Assembly: GCA_017548275.1 (NCBI GenBank) | Contig: JAFZAH010000040.1 | Span: 1-64,000 of the forward strand | Reading direction: 5' to 3' | Source of the DNA: Prevotella sp. | Lineage (GTDB): Bacteria; Bacteroidota; Bacteroidia; Bacteroidales; Bacteroidaceae | Length of the DNA: 64,000 nucleotides | Part shown: positions 45,730 to 55,454 of the stretch, piece after piece | Numbering within the stretch: position 1 is the stretch's first letter | Layout of the letters: every line of letters begins with the position of its first letter | The notes under the pieces: generated by a model | Seen by the model: only the letters and a program-made list of their open reading frames with translations | Told to the model about the DNA's origin: nothing | The model's database searches: none | Made by a program: the position numbers and the translations under genes

Positions 45730-47688
45730 TTAAATGAGTGTGGCATATTCTGACGAATAGCGCAACATTTGGTCAGTATATGATTCCGTATAGTTCACTT
45801 TTACATCGCACATCACTCCGTTTTGGTCATAAACGGGAGTCATGACTGGGTTAATAAAACCTTTATAAGGTGCGAGGTTGAGTTGGTGGTATCGTTCAAG
45901 AACTTCCTCATGCATGACAGGGTCTACATTGACGGCATATTGTTCAACCAATGCTCTTGCCGCTTCAAAATCGCCTTCACTCTTAATCCGTTGTATCTCG
46001 GCAAGCAACTGTGCAAAGACTGGCCGCAGAGCAGCATAATCCCGAATTCTGACAAATGATTTCCCGTTGATAATCTCAAAAGACACATTACCGTTCGAAT
46101 GCTCCATGACCCACCGTGCAATAAGCGCTCTGTTTCGCATATGTGCCTCTTCTATTTGATGTCCTGGAGAAATCCTTGACAACTGTGTCATCAAACCATT
46201 CATCATGTATGTGTAATAACTAGACTGATAAGCATATTTGTCAGGTAAGACACCCATTTCGACCAGTTTTTCGTCGGCCATGAAATATAGTCCGAAAAGG
46301 TCTGCTCTTGCTTCCTCTATGGTGTTACCATATGCTTTAAGAGCGTCAGGATCAGTATTTGGAAGAAGTCTCCCGCTCCCATGCCCGAGACATTCATGCA
46401 AATCAGTATGTACATCGTCGCATACATCAGCGTAAGTGTCAATCAGAGAAAGTGTTTTCTCATCTATGACAAACTCCTGTCGAAAACCATTACCTTTAGC
46501 AGCCTGATTATAAGCGTCAGTCAGATTGCTGATGGTCACACTTTTACTACCGTATTTCACCCTAATCCAATCTGAATTAGGAAGATTGATGCCGATGGCC
46601 GTAGAGGGATACTCGTCACCGCCAAGCATGGCAGCGCACACCACACTGGCCGAGACACCTTTCACCGTTTTTTTCTTAAAACGCTCATCCACAGGCGAGT
46701 GATCCTCAAACCATTGTGCCTGGTCGCTGATTTTCTTGGCACGAATGGTCGATACCATGTCTTTATATTCAACAATGCCCTCCCATGACGCTTTTAACGC
46801 GAGGGGGTCTCCATACACTTCGATAAAACCGTTGACAAAATCTATGTCACTCTGTTGTTCTTTGACCCACTCTATTGAATATTGGTCAAACAACTTCAAA
46901 TCACCTGTAGTATAATAGTCAATCAGTAGCGAGATGACTTGTTCTTGTTGTTCATTGTCGGCAACTTTTTTAGCCTTATTGAGCCAGAATACAATATGAC
47001 GGATAGCGTTGTCGTATTTTCCTCCAATCTTCCATACATCTTCCGTAATGACGCCGTCTTTTTTCACCAAAGTGGAGTTCAACCCGAATGATGGAGGCTC
47101 GTCTCCGCCATCACATTTAAGTGCATTATAATAATCTTCAACCTCCTGCTGAGTGAGTCCGTCATAATAATTGCATGCTGACGTTGCTACGAGATCCATA
47201 CCATCGGCCTTATTGACACGCTTTGGTAGCACATCAGGGTCGAAAACAACCGGAATCAAGGGTTGAAGGTATTTGTCAATTGTCATTTCACCAAGAAACG
47301 AAAGACTATCTGCAGGCAATTCTTGAACACATCGCCGAAGATAGTCTTCAGAGAATCCAGGTGTAAATTTCTCACATCCGTAATGATGATATATGCCGTT
47401 GGAAAACCAAATGCGTTTCAAGTAAATCTCTAAGGTGCGGAAATCGTTGGAGGTGTCATTGTCACGTCTGTCAAGATAGATAATCTCCAATAATTTACGT
47501 ATTCGGAGATTGTATTTCCCGAACTGGTCGAAAGTGATGTCGCGTCCATATAACGTTGCTTGCGACAAATAATAAATCAATTCCTTTTGTTTTGCTGTCA
47601 GATGCTCAAAACCAGACAGCCTGTATCGTAGCATCTGAATGTCAGCAAACCGTTCGTCATTGTAAGAAAATTGCGCGTCCGTCACCAT
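45730..47688 (-). CDS. Dipeptidyl peptidase III (M49 zinc metallopeptidase)
   Basis: The 652-residue protein has the M49 zinc motif H-E-C-L-G-H near residue 423 and the second ligand motif E-E-A-R-A-D near 450, where family members usually have E-E-C-R-A-D. It removes dipeptides from the N-terminus of short peptides. No signal peptide is visible, so it is cytoplasmic, unlike some Bacteroides homologues. It follows the AraC-type regulator gene by five bases, suggesting coregulation. Confidence 0.93.
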   Translation of the reverse strand: MVTDAQFSYNDERFADIQMLRYRLSGFEHLTAKQKELIYYLSQATLYGRDITFDQFGKYNLRIRKLLEIIYLDRRDNDTSNDFRTLEIYLKRIWFSNGIYHHYGCEKFTPGFSEDYLRRCVQELPADSLSFLGEMTIDKYLQPLIPVVFDPDVLPKRVNKADGMDLVATSACNYYDGLTQQEVEDYYNALKCDGGDEPPSFGLNSTLVKKDGVITEDVWKIGGKYDNAIRHIVFWLNKAKKVADNEQQEQVISLLIDYYTTGDLKLFDQYSIEWVKEQQSDIDFVNGFIEVYGDPLALKASWEGIVEYKDMVSTIRAKKISDQAQWFEDHSPVDERFKKKTVKGVSASVVCAAMLGGDEYPSTAIGINLPNSDWIRVKYGSKSVTISNLTDAYNQAAKGNGFRQEFVIDEKTLSLIDTYADVCDDVHTDLHECLGHGSGRLLPNTDPDALKAYGNTIEEARADLFGLYFMADEKLVEMGVLPDKYAYQSSYYTYMMNGLMTQLSRISPGHQIEEAHMRNRALIARWVMEHSNGNVSFEIINGKSFVRIRDYAALRPVFAQLLAEIQRIKSEGDFEAARALVEQYAVNVDPVMHEEVLERYHQLNLAPYKGFINPVMTPVYDQNGVMCDVKVNYTESYTDQMLRYSSEYATLI

Positions 47689-47693
47689 TCGAG

Positions 47694-48155
47694 TTAGTCG
47701 TTTTTCTTCTTTCTTTTCTTTGGTTCTTTCAATGAAGGATGTTGCGCCAAATGTTTGGTCTTATATTCTCTTGGAGTGATACCGTTGAATTTGAAAAAAG
47801 ACGCATAGAATGATTGTCTGTTGGAAAAACCGACCATATCACTGATTTCCTCCATGTTCAGATGTTGATAACGTTTGTCTATCAGGAGCGCCATGGCTTC
47901 TTCTACCCTGAATTTGTTGACAAAGGATGTGTAATTCATGTGGAATCTTACATTCACTACAGCTGAGATGTATCGGGTGTTGGTACCGAGATCTTCAGCA
48001 AGTTTTTTGGCCGAGTATTCTTTGTCTTTGAATTTCTTTTGTACGAGAATGATGTTGATGATTTTTTCTTTCAGTTCATCCATCAATTTCGGACTGACAA
48101 GACTTCTGTAAGCCGCTTCTTTTTCCTTTTTTTCTGTAATGTTGTATTTAGCCAT
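47694..48155 (-). CDS. AraC-type DNA-binding protein without sensor domain
   Basis: A 153-residue protein. The two helix-turn-helix motifs of the AraC/XylS domain occupy about 45-140: S-A-K-K-L-A-E-D-L-G-T-N-T-R-Y-I-S-A-V-V-N for the first and M-E-E-I-S-D-M-V-G-F-S-N-R-Q-S-F-Y-A-S-F-F-K-F-N-G-I-T-P for the second. There is a short N-terminal helix but no ligand-binding or TPR domain. The tail is strongly basic (K-K-R-K-K-K). It probably regulates DPP III, whose gene follows at once, and itself. Confidence 0.88.
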   Translation of the reverse strand: MAKYNITEKKEKEAAYRSLVSPKLMDELKEKIINIILVQKKFKDKEYSAKKLAEDLGTNTRYISAVVNVRFHMNYTSFVNKFRVEEAMALLIDKRYQHLNMEEISDMVGFSNRQSFYASFFKFNGITPREYKTKHLAQHPSLKEPKKRKKKND

Positions 48156-48189
48156 ATTACTAAAGTTAGTTTGTCTGTTGTATGTTTTG

Positions 48190-48197
48190 CAAATATA
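48190..48197 (-). promoter_or_regulatory. -7 box of the AraC-type gene
   Basis: TATATTTG on the minus strand with a partial -33 (GTTG, 20-base spacing). The 380-base divergent gap to purU also contains a small CTCCTT/AAGGAG inverted repeat at 48269-48283 and AT-rich sequence. Confidence 0.45.
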
Positions 48198-48486
48198 CGG
48201 ACATTTTTTATTATTTACAACATATTTTATGTTTTTTCACAAAAAAAAGACTAATTTTATCGACGAGTCTCCTTTAGAAGGAGTATTTCTTTACATTTTT
48301 CTATTAAGAATGTTGCACATAAAACGGATAAAATGCCCCAAAAAGCCATTTGACATATGATATTATTATCTATTTCGAATTATACGTGTGTCTATTTTTT
48401 GTGTATTTTCTTTCAAGAAATATATAAATATGTGTATAAATAACGTTTTTTGCGTTTTTTTATCATCAAAAGCCAATAAAAAACCG

Positions 48487-48494
48487 TACCTTTG
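48487..48494 (+). promoter_or_regulatory. -7 box of the purU-his operon
   Basis: TACCTTTG lies about 40 bases before purU ATG 48536. No attenuator or histidine leader peptide is visible between it and the gene. Confidence 0.5.
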
Positions 48495-48535
48495 CAGACA
48501 ATTTGAAGATAAACCCAATATTCATAAAGAATAGG

Positions 48536-49399
48536 ATGACACCTACAGCCATATTATTGCTCCATTGCCCTGACCGGCAAGGCATTATCTCTGAAGTGAC
48601 AAAGTTTATCACGGACAACAAAGGCAACATCGTCTATTTGGACCAATATGTTGACCGTCAGGATGGCCGTTTCTTCATGCGTATAGAATGGGAACTGAAT
48701 GATTTTCTGATTCCTCGCGAGAAGATAGAAGAATATATCCAAACCTTGTATGCCCAGCGCTATGAGATGCAATTCAGTTTGTATTTCAATGATGTTCGCC
48801 CTCGCATGGCCATTTTCGTAAGTAAAATGAGCCATTGTCTGTATGACCTTCTTGCCCGCTATAAGGCTGGTGAATGGGCGGTGGACATTCCCTGCATCAT
48901 CAGCAATCATGAGGACTTGCGTTTTGTCGGCGAACAATTTGACATTCCCTTCTATGTGTGGCCCATCAAGAAAGACCACTCAAACAAAGCAGTGGTCGAA
49001 GCGGCAGAGATGGCACTTTTGCGTGAGCATCGTGTTACATTTATCGTTTTAGCCCGTTACATGCAGATTATCAGTGATGACATGATAGCGCACTATCCTC
49101 ATCACATCATCAATATCCACCACTCTTTCCTTCCTGCATTTATCGGCGCCCGCCCCTATCATCAGGCATGGGAACGCGGTGTGAAAATTATAGGTGCCAC
49201 AAGCCATTACGTGACTGCCGACCTTGATGCCGGACCGATTATTGAGCAGGACGTGGTGCGTATAACACATAAGGATACGCCAGAAAGCCTGGTGCTTAAA
49301 GGGCGTGATTTGGAGAAGATCGTCCTTTCACGTGCTGTAACAAAACATATCGAGCGCAAGATCCTCACTTACCACAACAAGACCATCATCTTCAGTTAA
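48536..49399 (+). CDS. purU: Formyltetrahydrofolate deformylase
   Basis: PurU hydrolyses 10-formyl-THF to THF and formate. The start at ATG 48536 gives 287 residues: an N-terminal ACT-like domain (L-L-H-C-P-D-R-Q-G-I-I-S-E-V) and a formyltransferase domain with the catalytic block I-N-I-H-H-S-F-L-P-A-F-I-G-A-R-P-Y-H-Q-A and the Asp in T-A-D-L-D-A-G-P-I-I. It is the first gene of the plus-strand run and lies six bases from hisH, an unusual neighbour; AICAR from the HisHF reaction consumes 10-formyl-THF, which may explain the link. Confidence 0.95.
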   Translation: MTPTAILLLHCPDRQGIISEVTKFITDNKGNIVYLDQYVDRQDGRFFMRIEWELNDFLIPREKIEEYIQTLYAQRYEMQFSLYFNDVRPRMAIFVSKMSHCLYDLLARYKAGEWAVDIPCIISNHEDLRFVGEQFDIPFYVWPIKKDHSNKAVVEAAEMALLREHRVTFIVLARYMQIISDDMIAHYPHHIINIHHSFLPAFIGARPYHQAWERGVKIIGATSHYVTADLDAGPIIEQDVVRITHKDTPESLVLKGRDLEKIVLSRAVTKHIERKILTYHNKTIIFS

Positions 49400-49405
49400 C
49401 AAGAC

Positions 49406-50026
49406 ATGGAAGTAGCCATCATCAAATATAATGCCGGCAACATATATTCTGTGATTACCGCGCTTGTACGTCTGGGCGTACACCCGTTGTTGACAGATGA
49501 CAGCGAGGCGATTCGCAAGGCCGACTGTGTGCTGTTTCCTGGTCAGGGTGAAGCATGTGGCGCGATGGACTATCTGCGTGAGCATCGGTTGGATGAAGTG
49601 ATACGTAGTTCGCGTCAACCCGTTTTGGGGATTTGTGTCGGTCAGCAGTTGCTGTGCCGCCATTCTGAGGAAGGAGATACCGATTGTATTGGTGTTTTTG
49701 ACACTGATGTGAAACGCTTTATTCCTCAGTCACACGAAGACAAAGTACCCGCCATGGGCTGGAATGAGTTGTACGATTTGCGCTCACCACTCTTTGCCCA
49801 CTTGAATGAGAAAGATTTTGTCTATTTCGTGCACAGTTACTATGTGCCTGTTTGTGATTGGACTGCCGCCAAGGCTGATTTCATACACCCATTCAGTGCC
49901 GCTCTGCATCGAGATAATTTCTACGCCACACAGTTTCACCCAGAGAAAAGCGGAAGAGTAGGTGTTCAGATATTAGAAAATTTCTTGTCATTGACAAAAG
50001 AATTTACGAGTAAAAAACAGTTATGA
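49406..50026 (+). CDS. hisH: Imidazole glycerol phosphate synthase, glutaminase subunit
   Basis: HisH supplies ammonia to HisF. The 206-residue class I amidotransferase has the nucleophile Cys in G-I-C-V-G-Q-Q and the His/Glu pair in A-T-Q-F-H-P-E-K-S. The stop overlaps the hisA start (ATGA), consistent with coupled translation. Confidence 0.96.
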   Translation: MEVAIIKYNAGNIYSVITALVRLGVHPLLTDDSEAIRKADCVLFPGQGEACGAMDYLREHRLDEVIRSSRQPVLGICVGQQLLCRHSEEGDTDCIGVFDTDVKRFIPQSHEDKVPAMGWNELYDLRSPLFAHLNEKDFVYFVHSYYVPVCDWTAAKADFIHPFSAALHRDNFYATQFHPEKSGRVGVQILENFLSLTKEFTSKKQL

Positions 50027-50736
50027 TAGAACTGATTCCTGCCATTGACATCATCGACGGAAAATGTGTGCGTTTGACGAAAGGTGATTATAACCGGAAG
50101 AATATCTACCGCGACTCTCCCGTTGACGTGGCCAAAGAATTTGAAGCAAAAGGATTCCGTCGTCTGCATATCGTGGATTTGGACGGGGCGAAATCGCGCC
50201 ATATCGTGAATGGTCGCATTTTGGAGGAAATCAAGAGCATGACCAATCTCGTAGTTGATTTCGGTGGCGGCATCAAAACCGACGAAGATATATCCACTGC
50301 TTTTTCTTGTGGCGCAGACATGGTAACCATAGGGTCTGTGGCAGTGAAAGAAAAGAAATTGTTTCTCCGTTGGTTGGAGACATACGGTCCTGACCGCATC
50401 ATCTTGGGCGCAGATGTCCGCGACGGATTTGTGAGTGTAAGCGGGTGGTTGGAAGACACGTCCTTGGAACTGTTGCCATTCCTGGAAGACTATATCCGTC
50501 ATGAAGTGAAGAATGTGCTATGCACAGACATCTCAAAAGATGGTACACTTAGCGGTCCTGCCACTATGTTATATCAACAGGTCATGCAGCACTTCCCCAC
50601 CCTGCATCTGATTGCCAGCGGAGGAGTATCTTGTACGGAAGACATATTTGCTTTAGACGAAGCGGGCATCCCCGCTGTCGTATTCGGGAAAGCCTATTAT
50701 GAAGGGAAGATTGAGGTTGACAGATTGGGAATTTAG
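50023..50736 (+). CDS. hisA: Phosphoribosylformimino-5-aminoimidazole carboxamide ribotide isomerase
   Basis: The 237-residue beta/alpha barrel opens the ProFAR ring (Amadori rearrangement) before HisHF. The catalytic Asp sits in L-I-P-A-I-D-I-I-D-G-K-C-V-R-L, and the phosphate sites G-G-G-I-K-T and A-S-G-G-V-S are intact. The second catalytic Asp is in C-T-D-I-S-K-D-G. A 71-base gap rich in GTAGT-like repeats separates it from hisF. Confidence 0.95.
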   Translation: MIELIPAIDIIDGKCVRLTKGDYNRKNIYRDSPVDVAKEFEAKGFRRLHIVDLDGAKSRHIVNGRILEEIKSMTNLVVDFGGGIKTDEDISTAFSCGADMVTIGSVAVKEKKLFLRWLETYGPDRIILGADVRDGFVSVSGWLEDTSLELLPFLEDYIRHEVKNVLCTDISKDGTLSGPATMLYQQVMQHFPTLHLIASGGVSCTEDIFALDEAGIPAVVFGKAYYEGKIEVDRLGI

Positions 50737-50807
50737 TAGTTAATTGAGTAGTAAAAGTTAAGACAGATAGTATTGATAAGTAGTCAGTCCTACAGACACT
50801 TTTCGCA

Positions 50808-51566
50808 ATGAGTGTAGCAAAAAGAATCATACCCTGTTTGGATGTCAAAGACGGCGAGACCGTTAAGGGCACCAATTTCGTCAACCTTCGCAGCGCTGGC
50901 GACCCTGTGGAGTTGGCGGCATATTATAGCGAAGCGGGAGCCGACGAATTGGTGTTTCTTGACATCACTGCCAGCCATGAGGGACGTAAGACATTTACCG
51001 ACATGGTTACTCGCGTTGCCTCTACCATCAACATTCCTTTCACCGTAGGTGGAGGAATACACGAATTGTCCGACGTGGAGCGTCTGTTATACGCCGGTGC
51101 CGATAAAGTTAGTGTGAATAGCGCTGCCCTTCGTCGCCCCGAACTGATCAATGAGATTGCCAATCGATTCGGTTCACAGGTTTGCGTATGTGCTATTGAT
51201 GCCCGTGAGACCACTTCGGGTTGGAAATGCTATTTGAACGGCGGACGCATAGAGACAGAACGTGGTTTATTTGAATGGGCGCGTGAGGCTGCCGACCGCG
51301 GAGCAGGAGAAATTCTTTTCACCAGTATGAATCATGATGGGGTTAAACAGGGCTATGCCAATGATGCATTGTCACGCCTAAGCGACGAGTTAAGTATTCC
51401 CATTATTGCCAGCGGAGGCGCGGGCGCGCCAGAGCATTTCCGCGACGCTTTCCTCATTGGCAAGTCGGATGCGGCTTTAGCAGCCAGCGTCTTCCATTAT
51501 GGTGAAATCAAAATACAAGAATTAAAAGCATACCTGAAATCTTCAGGCATAAGAATTAGAATTTAA
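50808..51566 (+). CDS. hisF: Imidazole glycerol phosphate synthase, cyclase subunit
   Basis: HisF condenses ammonia with PRFAR, releasing imidazole glycerol phosphate and AICAR. The 252-residue barrel has Asp11 in [13 protein letters not shown] and the second catalytic Asp in V-C-A-I-D-A-R. Phosphate-binding G-G-G-I and A-S-G-G-A-G are present. Normal length. It follows hisA and precedes hisIE by 11 bases. Confidence 0.96.
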   Translation: MSVAKRIIPCLDVKDGETVKGTNFVNLRSAGDPVELAAYYSEAGADELVFLDITASHEGRKTFTDMVTRVASTINIPFTVGGGIHELSDVERLLYAGADKVSVNSAALRRPELINEIANRFGSQVCVCAIDARETTSGWKCYLNGGRIETERGLFEWAREAADRGAGEILFTSMNHDGVKQGYANDALSRLSDELSIPIIASGGAGAPEHFRDAFLIGKSDAALAASVFHYGEIKIQELKAYLKSSGIRIRI

Positions 51567-51577
51567 CAATAAGAAAT

Positions 51578-52192
51578 ATGAGCATCGATTTTGACAAAAA
51601 CAACGGTTTGGTGCCTGCCATCATTCAGGACGCGACCACAAAGACTGTACTGATGTTGGGGTATATGAACCGTGATGCATACGAAACGACACGTAGTTCA
51701 GGCAAGGTGACTTTTTTCAGCCGCAGCCGTCAATGCCTGTGGACCAAAGGAGAAACATCAGGGAATTATCTGCATCTAGTAAGCATCCAAGAGGATTGTG
51801 ACCATGACACACTCTTGGTTAAGGTCCACCCAGAGGGTCCTACATGTCACACCGGTACCGATACGTGCTGGGGGGAGACAAACAACCGCAATCCGCTTTT
51901 GTTCCTTACAGAGTTGCAAGATTTCATTGAAAAACGACATGAAGAAATGCCAGAAGGCAGTTACACTACAAGCCTGTTCCGCGATGGTCTGAACCGAATG
52001 GCTCAAAAGGTAGGTGAAGAGGCATTGGAGGCTGTCATTGAGGCAACTAACGGAACCAACGAGCGTCTGGTATATGAGGGTTCAGACATGCTATACCATC
52101 TGATCGTATTGCTGACAAGCAAAGGGCTGCGCATTGAAGATTTGGCCCGCGAATTGATGGAACGTCATCAACCTGATTGGAAGAAACACTGA
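51578..52192 (+). CDS. hisI: Bifunctional phosphoribosyl-AMP cyclohydrolase / phosphoribosyl-ATP pyrophosphatase
   Basis: The 204-residue fusion carries the HisI cyclohydrolase at about 1-110 (zinc ligands in D-C-D-H-D and C-H-T-G-x-x-x-C-W) and HisE at about 115-204 (G-L-N-R-M-A-Q-K-V-G-E-E-A-L-E and L-V-Y-E-G-S-D-M-L-Y-H). It catalyses steps 2 and 3 of histidine synthesis. The remaining his genes are not in the window. Confidence 0.95.
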   Translation: MSIDFDKNNGLVPAIIQDATTKTVLMLGYMNRDAYETTRSSGKVTFFSRSRQCLWTKGETSGNYLHLVSIQEDCDHDTLLVKVHPEGPTCHTGTDTCWGETNNRNPLLFLTELQDFIEKRHEEMPEGSYTTSLFRDGLNRMAQKVGEEALEAVIEATNGTNERLVYEGSDMLYHLIVLLTSKGLRIEDLARELMERHQPDWKKH

Positions 52193-52262
52193 TTTGCCAG
52201 AACGAAAAGGGTTTTACTTGGGGATTTAGAAGTATTTTGAAACAAGATAAAAGATATACATT

Positions 52263-52955
52263 ATGAGTTTGATTCATTATAACCATGCAAACATCTACCA
52301 GGACAATTATCATGTCTTGGAGAATGTTGACTTCCATGTGGAAGAGGGAGAATTTGTCTATATCATCGGAAAAGTCGGTTCGGGCAAAAGTTCGCTGTTG
52401 AAAACTCTTTACTGTGAATTGGACTTAGAAGATACAGAAGAGGCTGAAGTGCTCGGCAGGGATTTGAAAACCCTCCGTCGTAAGGACATCCCTTCCCTTC
52501 GAAAAGAGATGGGCATCATTTTCCAAGACTTCCAGTTGCTTCACGACCGCACTGTTCACAAAAACATGCAATTCGTATTGCGCGCAACAGGATGGGATGA
52601 GAAATCAGCCCGAGAGGCCCGTATCGATGAGGTGCTTAACGCAGTTGGGATGGCTGACAAGAAAGACAAAATGCCGCATGAGTTGTCTGGAGGAGAACAA
52701 CAACGTGTCGCTATTGCCAGAGCCATACTCAACCATCCCAAAATCATTATCGCTGACGAGCCCACCGGTAATCTTGACCCTGATACAGCCCGTAACATCA
52801 TCCGTTTACTGAAAGATATCAGCAAACAGGGAACCGCAGTGGTCATGTCCACCCATAATATCCCCCTGTTGGATGAGTTCCCCGGAACAGTTTACCGTTG
52901 CCACAACGGCCAGTTCTGTGAAGTGACAAGCAAGAATTTGAACGAAGAAGAATAA
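52263..52955 (+). CDS. ftsE: Cell division ABC ATPase FtsE
   Basis: FtsE pairs with FtsX to control peptidoglycan hydrolases at the septum. The 230-residue ATPase has Walker A I-G-K-V-G-S-G-K-S-S, the Q-loop I-F-Q-D-F-Q-L-L, signature L-S-G-G-E-Q-Q, Walker B I-I-I-A-D-E-P-T-G-N-L-D-P-D-T and the H-loop S-T-H-N. The F-Q-D-F-Q-L-L-x-D-R-T-V segment is typical for FtsE. FtsX is not adjacent, so the pair is split here. Confidence 0.88.
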   Translation: MSLIHYNHANIYQDNYHVLENVDFHVEEGEFVYIIGKVGSGKSSLLKTLYCELDLEDTEEAEVLGRDLKTLRRKDIPSLRKEMGIIFQDFQLLHDRTVHKNMQFVLRATGWDEKSAREARIDEVLNAVGMADKKDKMPHELSGGEQQRVAIARAILNHPKIIIADEPTGNLDPDTARNIIRLLKDISKQGTAVVMSTHNIPLLDEFPGTVYRCHNGQFCEVTSKNLNEEE

Positions 52956-52968
52956 CAAAGATAATATT

Positions 52969-54300
52969 ATGATAGTAATGAAATTTGGAGGCACATCCGT
53001 TGGCACACCAGAGCGGATGAAACATGTAGCCTCATTGATAACTCGTTCTGGCGAACCTACGTGTGTGGTACTTTCAGCCATGTCGGGGACGACCAACTCT
53101 TTGGTTGAAATCTCTGATTATCTTTATAAAAAGAATCCCGAAGGAGCCAATGATGTGATTAACGCGTTGGAGAAAAAGTATCTGGGTCATGTTGAAGAAC
53201 TATACTCTTCTAAAGAATGGAAGGAAAAGACCCGTGCTTTTTTATCCGAGGAGTTTGAGTACCTGCGTTCATTCACCAAAGATTTGTTCACCAGTTTTGA
53301 GGAAAAGAGCATTGTCGCGCAAGGAGAAATCATCAGTACTAACATGATGGTGAACTACCTTCAGGAGTCTGGCGTCAATGCCATTCTGCTTAATGCGCTT
53401 GACTTCATGCGCACAGACAAAAACGGTGAGCCTGATCCTCAATACATCAAAGAGAAATTGCAGGCGACATTGTCTAAGAACGAAGGTTATCAGATTTATC
53501 TGACCCAGGGTTTCATCTGCCGCAACGCTTATGGTGAAGTTGATAACCTTCTCCGTGGCGGCAGCGACTACACCGCCTCGCTGATAGGTGCTGCTATCGA
53601 CGCAGAGGAAATTCAAATTTGGACCGACATTGACGGCATGCACAACAATGACCCACGTATAGTGGAACAGACCGAGGCTGTCAGGCAACTCAATTTCGAA
53701 GAGGCTGCCGAGTTGGCTTATTTTGGAGCCAAGATACTTCACCCGACATGCGTACAACCAGCCAAATACGCTGGAATACCTGTTCGCCTGCTCAACACGA
53801 TGGAGCCAGATGCAGAAGGAACCATCATCGACAACGTCGTAATGCGAGGCAAAATAAAAGCCGTGGCTGCAAAAGACAATATCGTGGCCATCAAGATTAA
53901 AAGTTCGCGCATGTTGCTTGCTACCGGTTTCCTGCGTAAGGTATTTGAAATTTTCGAAAGTTACCAGACGCCGATTGATATGGTGTGCACTTCTGAAGTA
54001 GGTGTTTCAGTGAGTATCGACAATGATACGCACCTGGGTGATATCGTGAACGAGTTAAAAAAATACGGCACGGTCACTGTGGACACCAACATGTGTATCA
54101 TCTGTGTAGTAGGCGACTTGGATTGGAGCAATCTGGGCTTTGAAACCATCGCTACCGACGCGATGAAAGACATCCCCGTCAGAATGATATCCTACGGAGG
54201 ATCAAATTACAACATCTCGTTCTTAATCAAAGAGCAAGACAAGAAACGCGCGCTTCAGAATCTAAGTGCAGAACTGTTTAACAGACAATCATCACGATGA
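52969..54300 (+). CDS. lysC: Aspartate kinase
   Basis: The 443-residue protein begins with the kinase motif V-M-K-F-G-G-T-S-V-G and has L-R-G-G-S-D-Y-T-A-S and W-T-D-I-D-G at the active site. Two ACT domains in the last 140 residues (S-R-M-L-L-A-T-G-F-L, V-C-T-S-E-V-G-V-S-V-S) are the feedback site for lysine or threonine. It is a monofunctional kinase without homoserine dehydrogenase. It overlaps lysA by four bases, so it probably feeds diaminopimelate and lysine synthesis. Confidence 0.95.
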   Translation: MIVMKFGGTSVGTPERMKHVASLITRSGEPTCVVLSAMSGTTNSLVEISDYLYKKNPEGANDVINALEKKYLGHVEELYSSKEWKEKTRAFLSEEFEYLRSFTKDLFTSFEEKSIVAQGEIISTNMMVNYLQESGVNAILLNALDFMRTDKNGEPDPQYIKEKLQATLSKNEGYQIYLTQGFICRNAYGEVDNLLRGGSDYTASLIGAAIDAEEIQIWTDIDGMHNNDPRIVEQTEAVRQLNFEEAAELAYFGAKILHPTCVQPAKYAGIPVRLLNTMEPDAEGTIIDNVVMRGKIKAVAAKDNIVAIKIKSSRMLLATGFLRKVFEIFESYQTPIDMVCTSEVGVSVSIDNDTHLGDIVNELKKYGTVTVDTNMCIICVVGDLDWSNLGFETIATDAMKDIPVRMISYGGSNYNISFLIKEQDKKRALQNLSAELFNRQSSR

Positions 54301-55454
54301 AAGGACAATTTCCCGTACAGCGGTTCAAAGCAATTGAGACACCCTTTTATTATTACGATACCGATTTACTTCGCGAGACGCTTCGTGCAGTCCATCAAGA
54401 GGTAAACCGCCATCCAGGATTCCATGTGCATTATGCCATTAAGGCCAATGCCAACCCGAAAGTGCTCAATGTGATATGTCAATCAGGACTGGGGGCAGAC
54501 TGTGTGAGCGGGGGTGAGATAAAAGCAGCATTAAGCGCAGGTTTCCCCGCCTCGAAAATCGTATATGCTGGAGTGGGAAAAAGTGACTGGGAAATTGATT
54601 TGGGATTAAGCAAGGACATCAGTTGCTTCAACGTGGAGAGTCTGGCAGAATTGGAAGTGATTGAAGAGCGGGCCGCAATAATGGGCAAAACGGCTAATAT
54701 TGCTTTCCGAATCAATCCCGATGTGGGCGCTCATACCCACAGCAACATCACGACCGGTCTGGCAGAGAACAAATTCGGTATAGCCATGCGCGATATGGAA
54801 GAAGCGATAGAACATGCACTGCGGTTACCGCACATCCATTTGAAAGGTCTTCATTTCCATATAGGATCACAGATACTCGACATGGGTGATTTCGCAGCCC
54901 TGTGCAACCGTATCAATGACTTGCAGAATCGTATAGACCGTATGCATTATCGCATCGAGAGCATCAATGTGGGTGGCGGTCTTGGGGTCGATTACGTTCA
55001 CCCCAACCGTGTGTCGATACCCGATTTCAAGTCATATTTCTCCACCTACGCACGCAATTTGAAATTACGGAGTCATCAGACTCTTCATTTCGAGTTAGGC
55101 AGGGCAATTGTCGCTCAATGCGGTTCGCTTATAACGCGTACATTATATATAAAGAAAGGCACAGCCAAGCAATTCCTCATAGTTGACGCTGGTATGACGG
55201 ACCTGATTCGTCCGGCGCTTTATCAGGCTTATCACAAGATAGAGAACATCTCAAGCGACGAACCGAGAGAGACGTATGATGTGGTTGGTCCCATCTGCGA
55301 ATCGAGTGATGTCTTCGCCAAAGCCGTCGATGTGAACCAAGCACGACGTGGAGATTTGATAGCAATACGTTCGGCTGGAGCATATGGTGAAATCATGGCG
55401 TCGCAATATAATTGCCGCAAACTGCCGAAAGGTTATATCACCGAAGATTTATGA
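54297..55454 (+). CDS. lysA: Diaminopimelate decarboxylase
   Basis: LysA makes lysine from meso-diaminopimelate. The 385-residue PLP enzyme has the Schiff-base lysine in H-Y-A-I-K-A-N-A-N, H-F-H-I-G-S-Q, the phosphate-binding V-G-G-G-L-G-V-D-Y and C-E-S-S-D-V-F. Its ATG overlaps the lysC stop, and its own stop overlaps the next start. Confidence 0.96.
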   Translation: MKGQFPVQRFKAIETPFYYYDTDLLRETLRAVHQEVNRHPGFHVHYAIKANANPKVLNVICQSGLGADCVSGGEIKAALSAGFPASKIVYAGVGKSDWEIDLGLSKDISCFNVESLAELEVIEERAAIMGKTANIAFRINPDVGAHTHSNITTGLAENKFGIAMRDMEEAIEHALRLPHIHLKGLHFHIGSQILDMGDFAALCNRINDLQNRIDRMHYRIESINVGGGLGVDYVHPNRVSIPDFKSYFSTYARNLKLRSHQTLHFELGRAIVAQCGSLITRTLYIKKGTAKQFLIVDAGMTDLIRPALYQAYHKIENISSDEPRETYDVVGPICESSDVFAKAVDVNQARRGDLIAIRSAGAYGEIMASQYNCRKLPKGYITEDL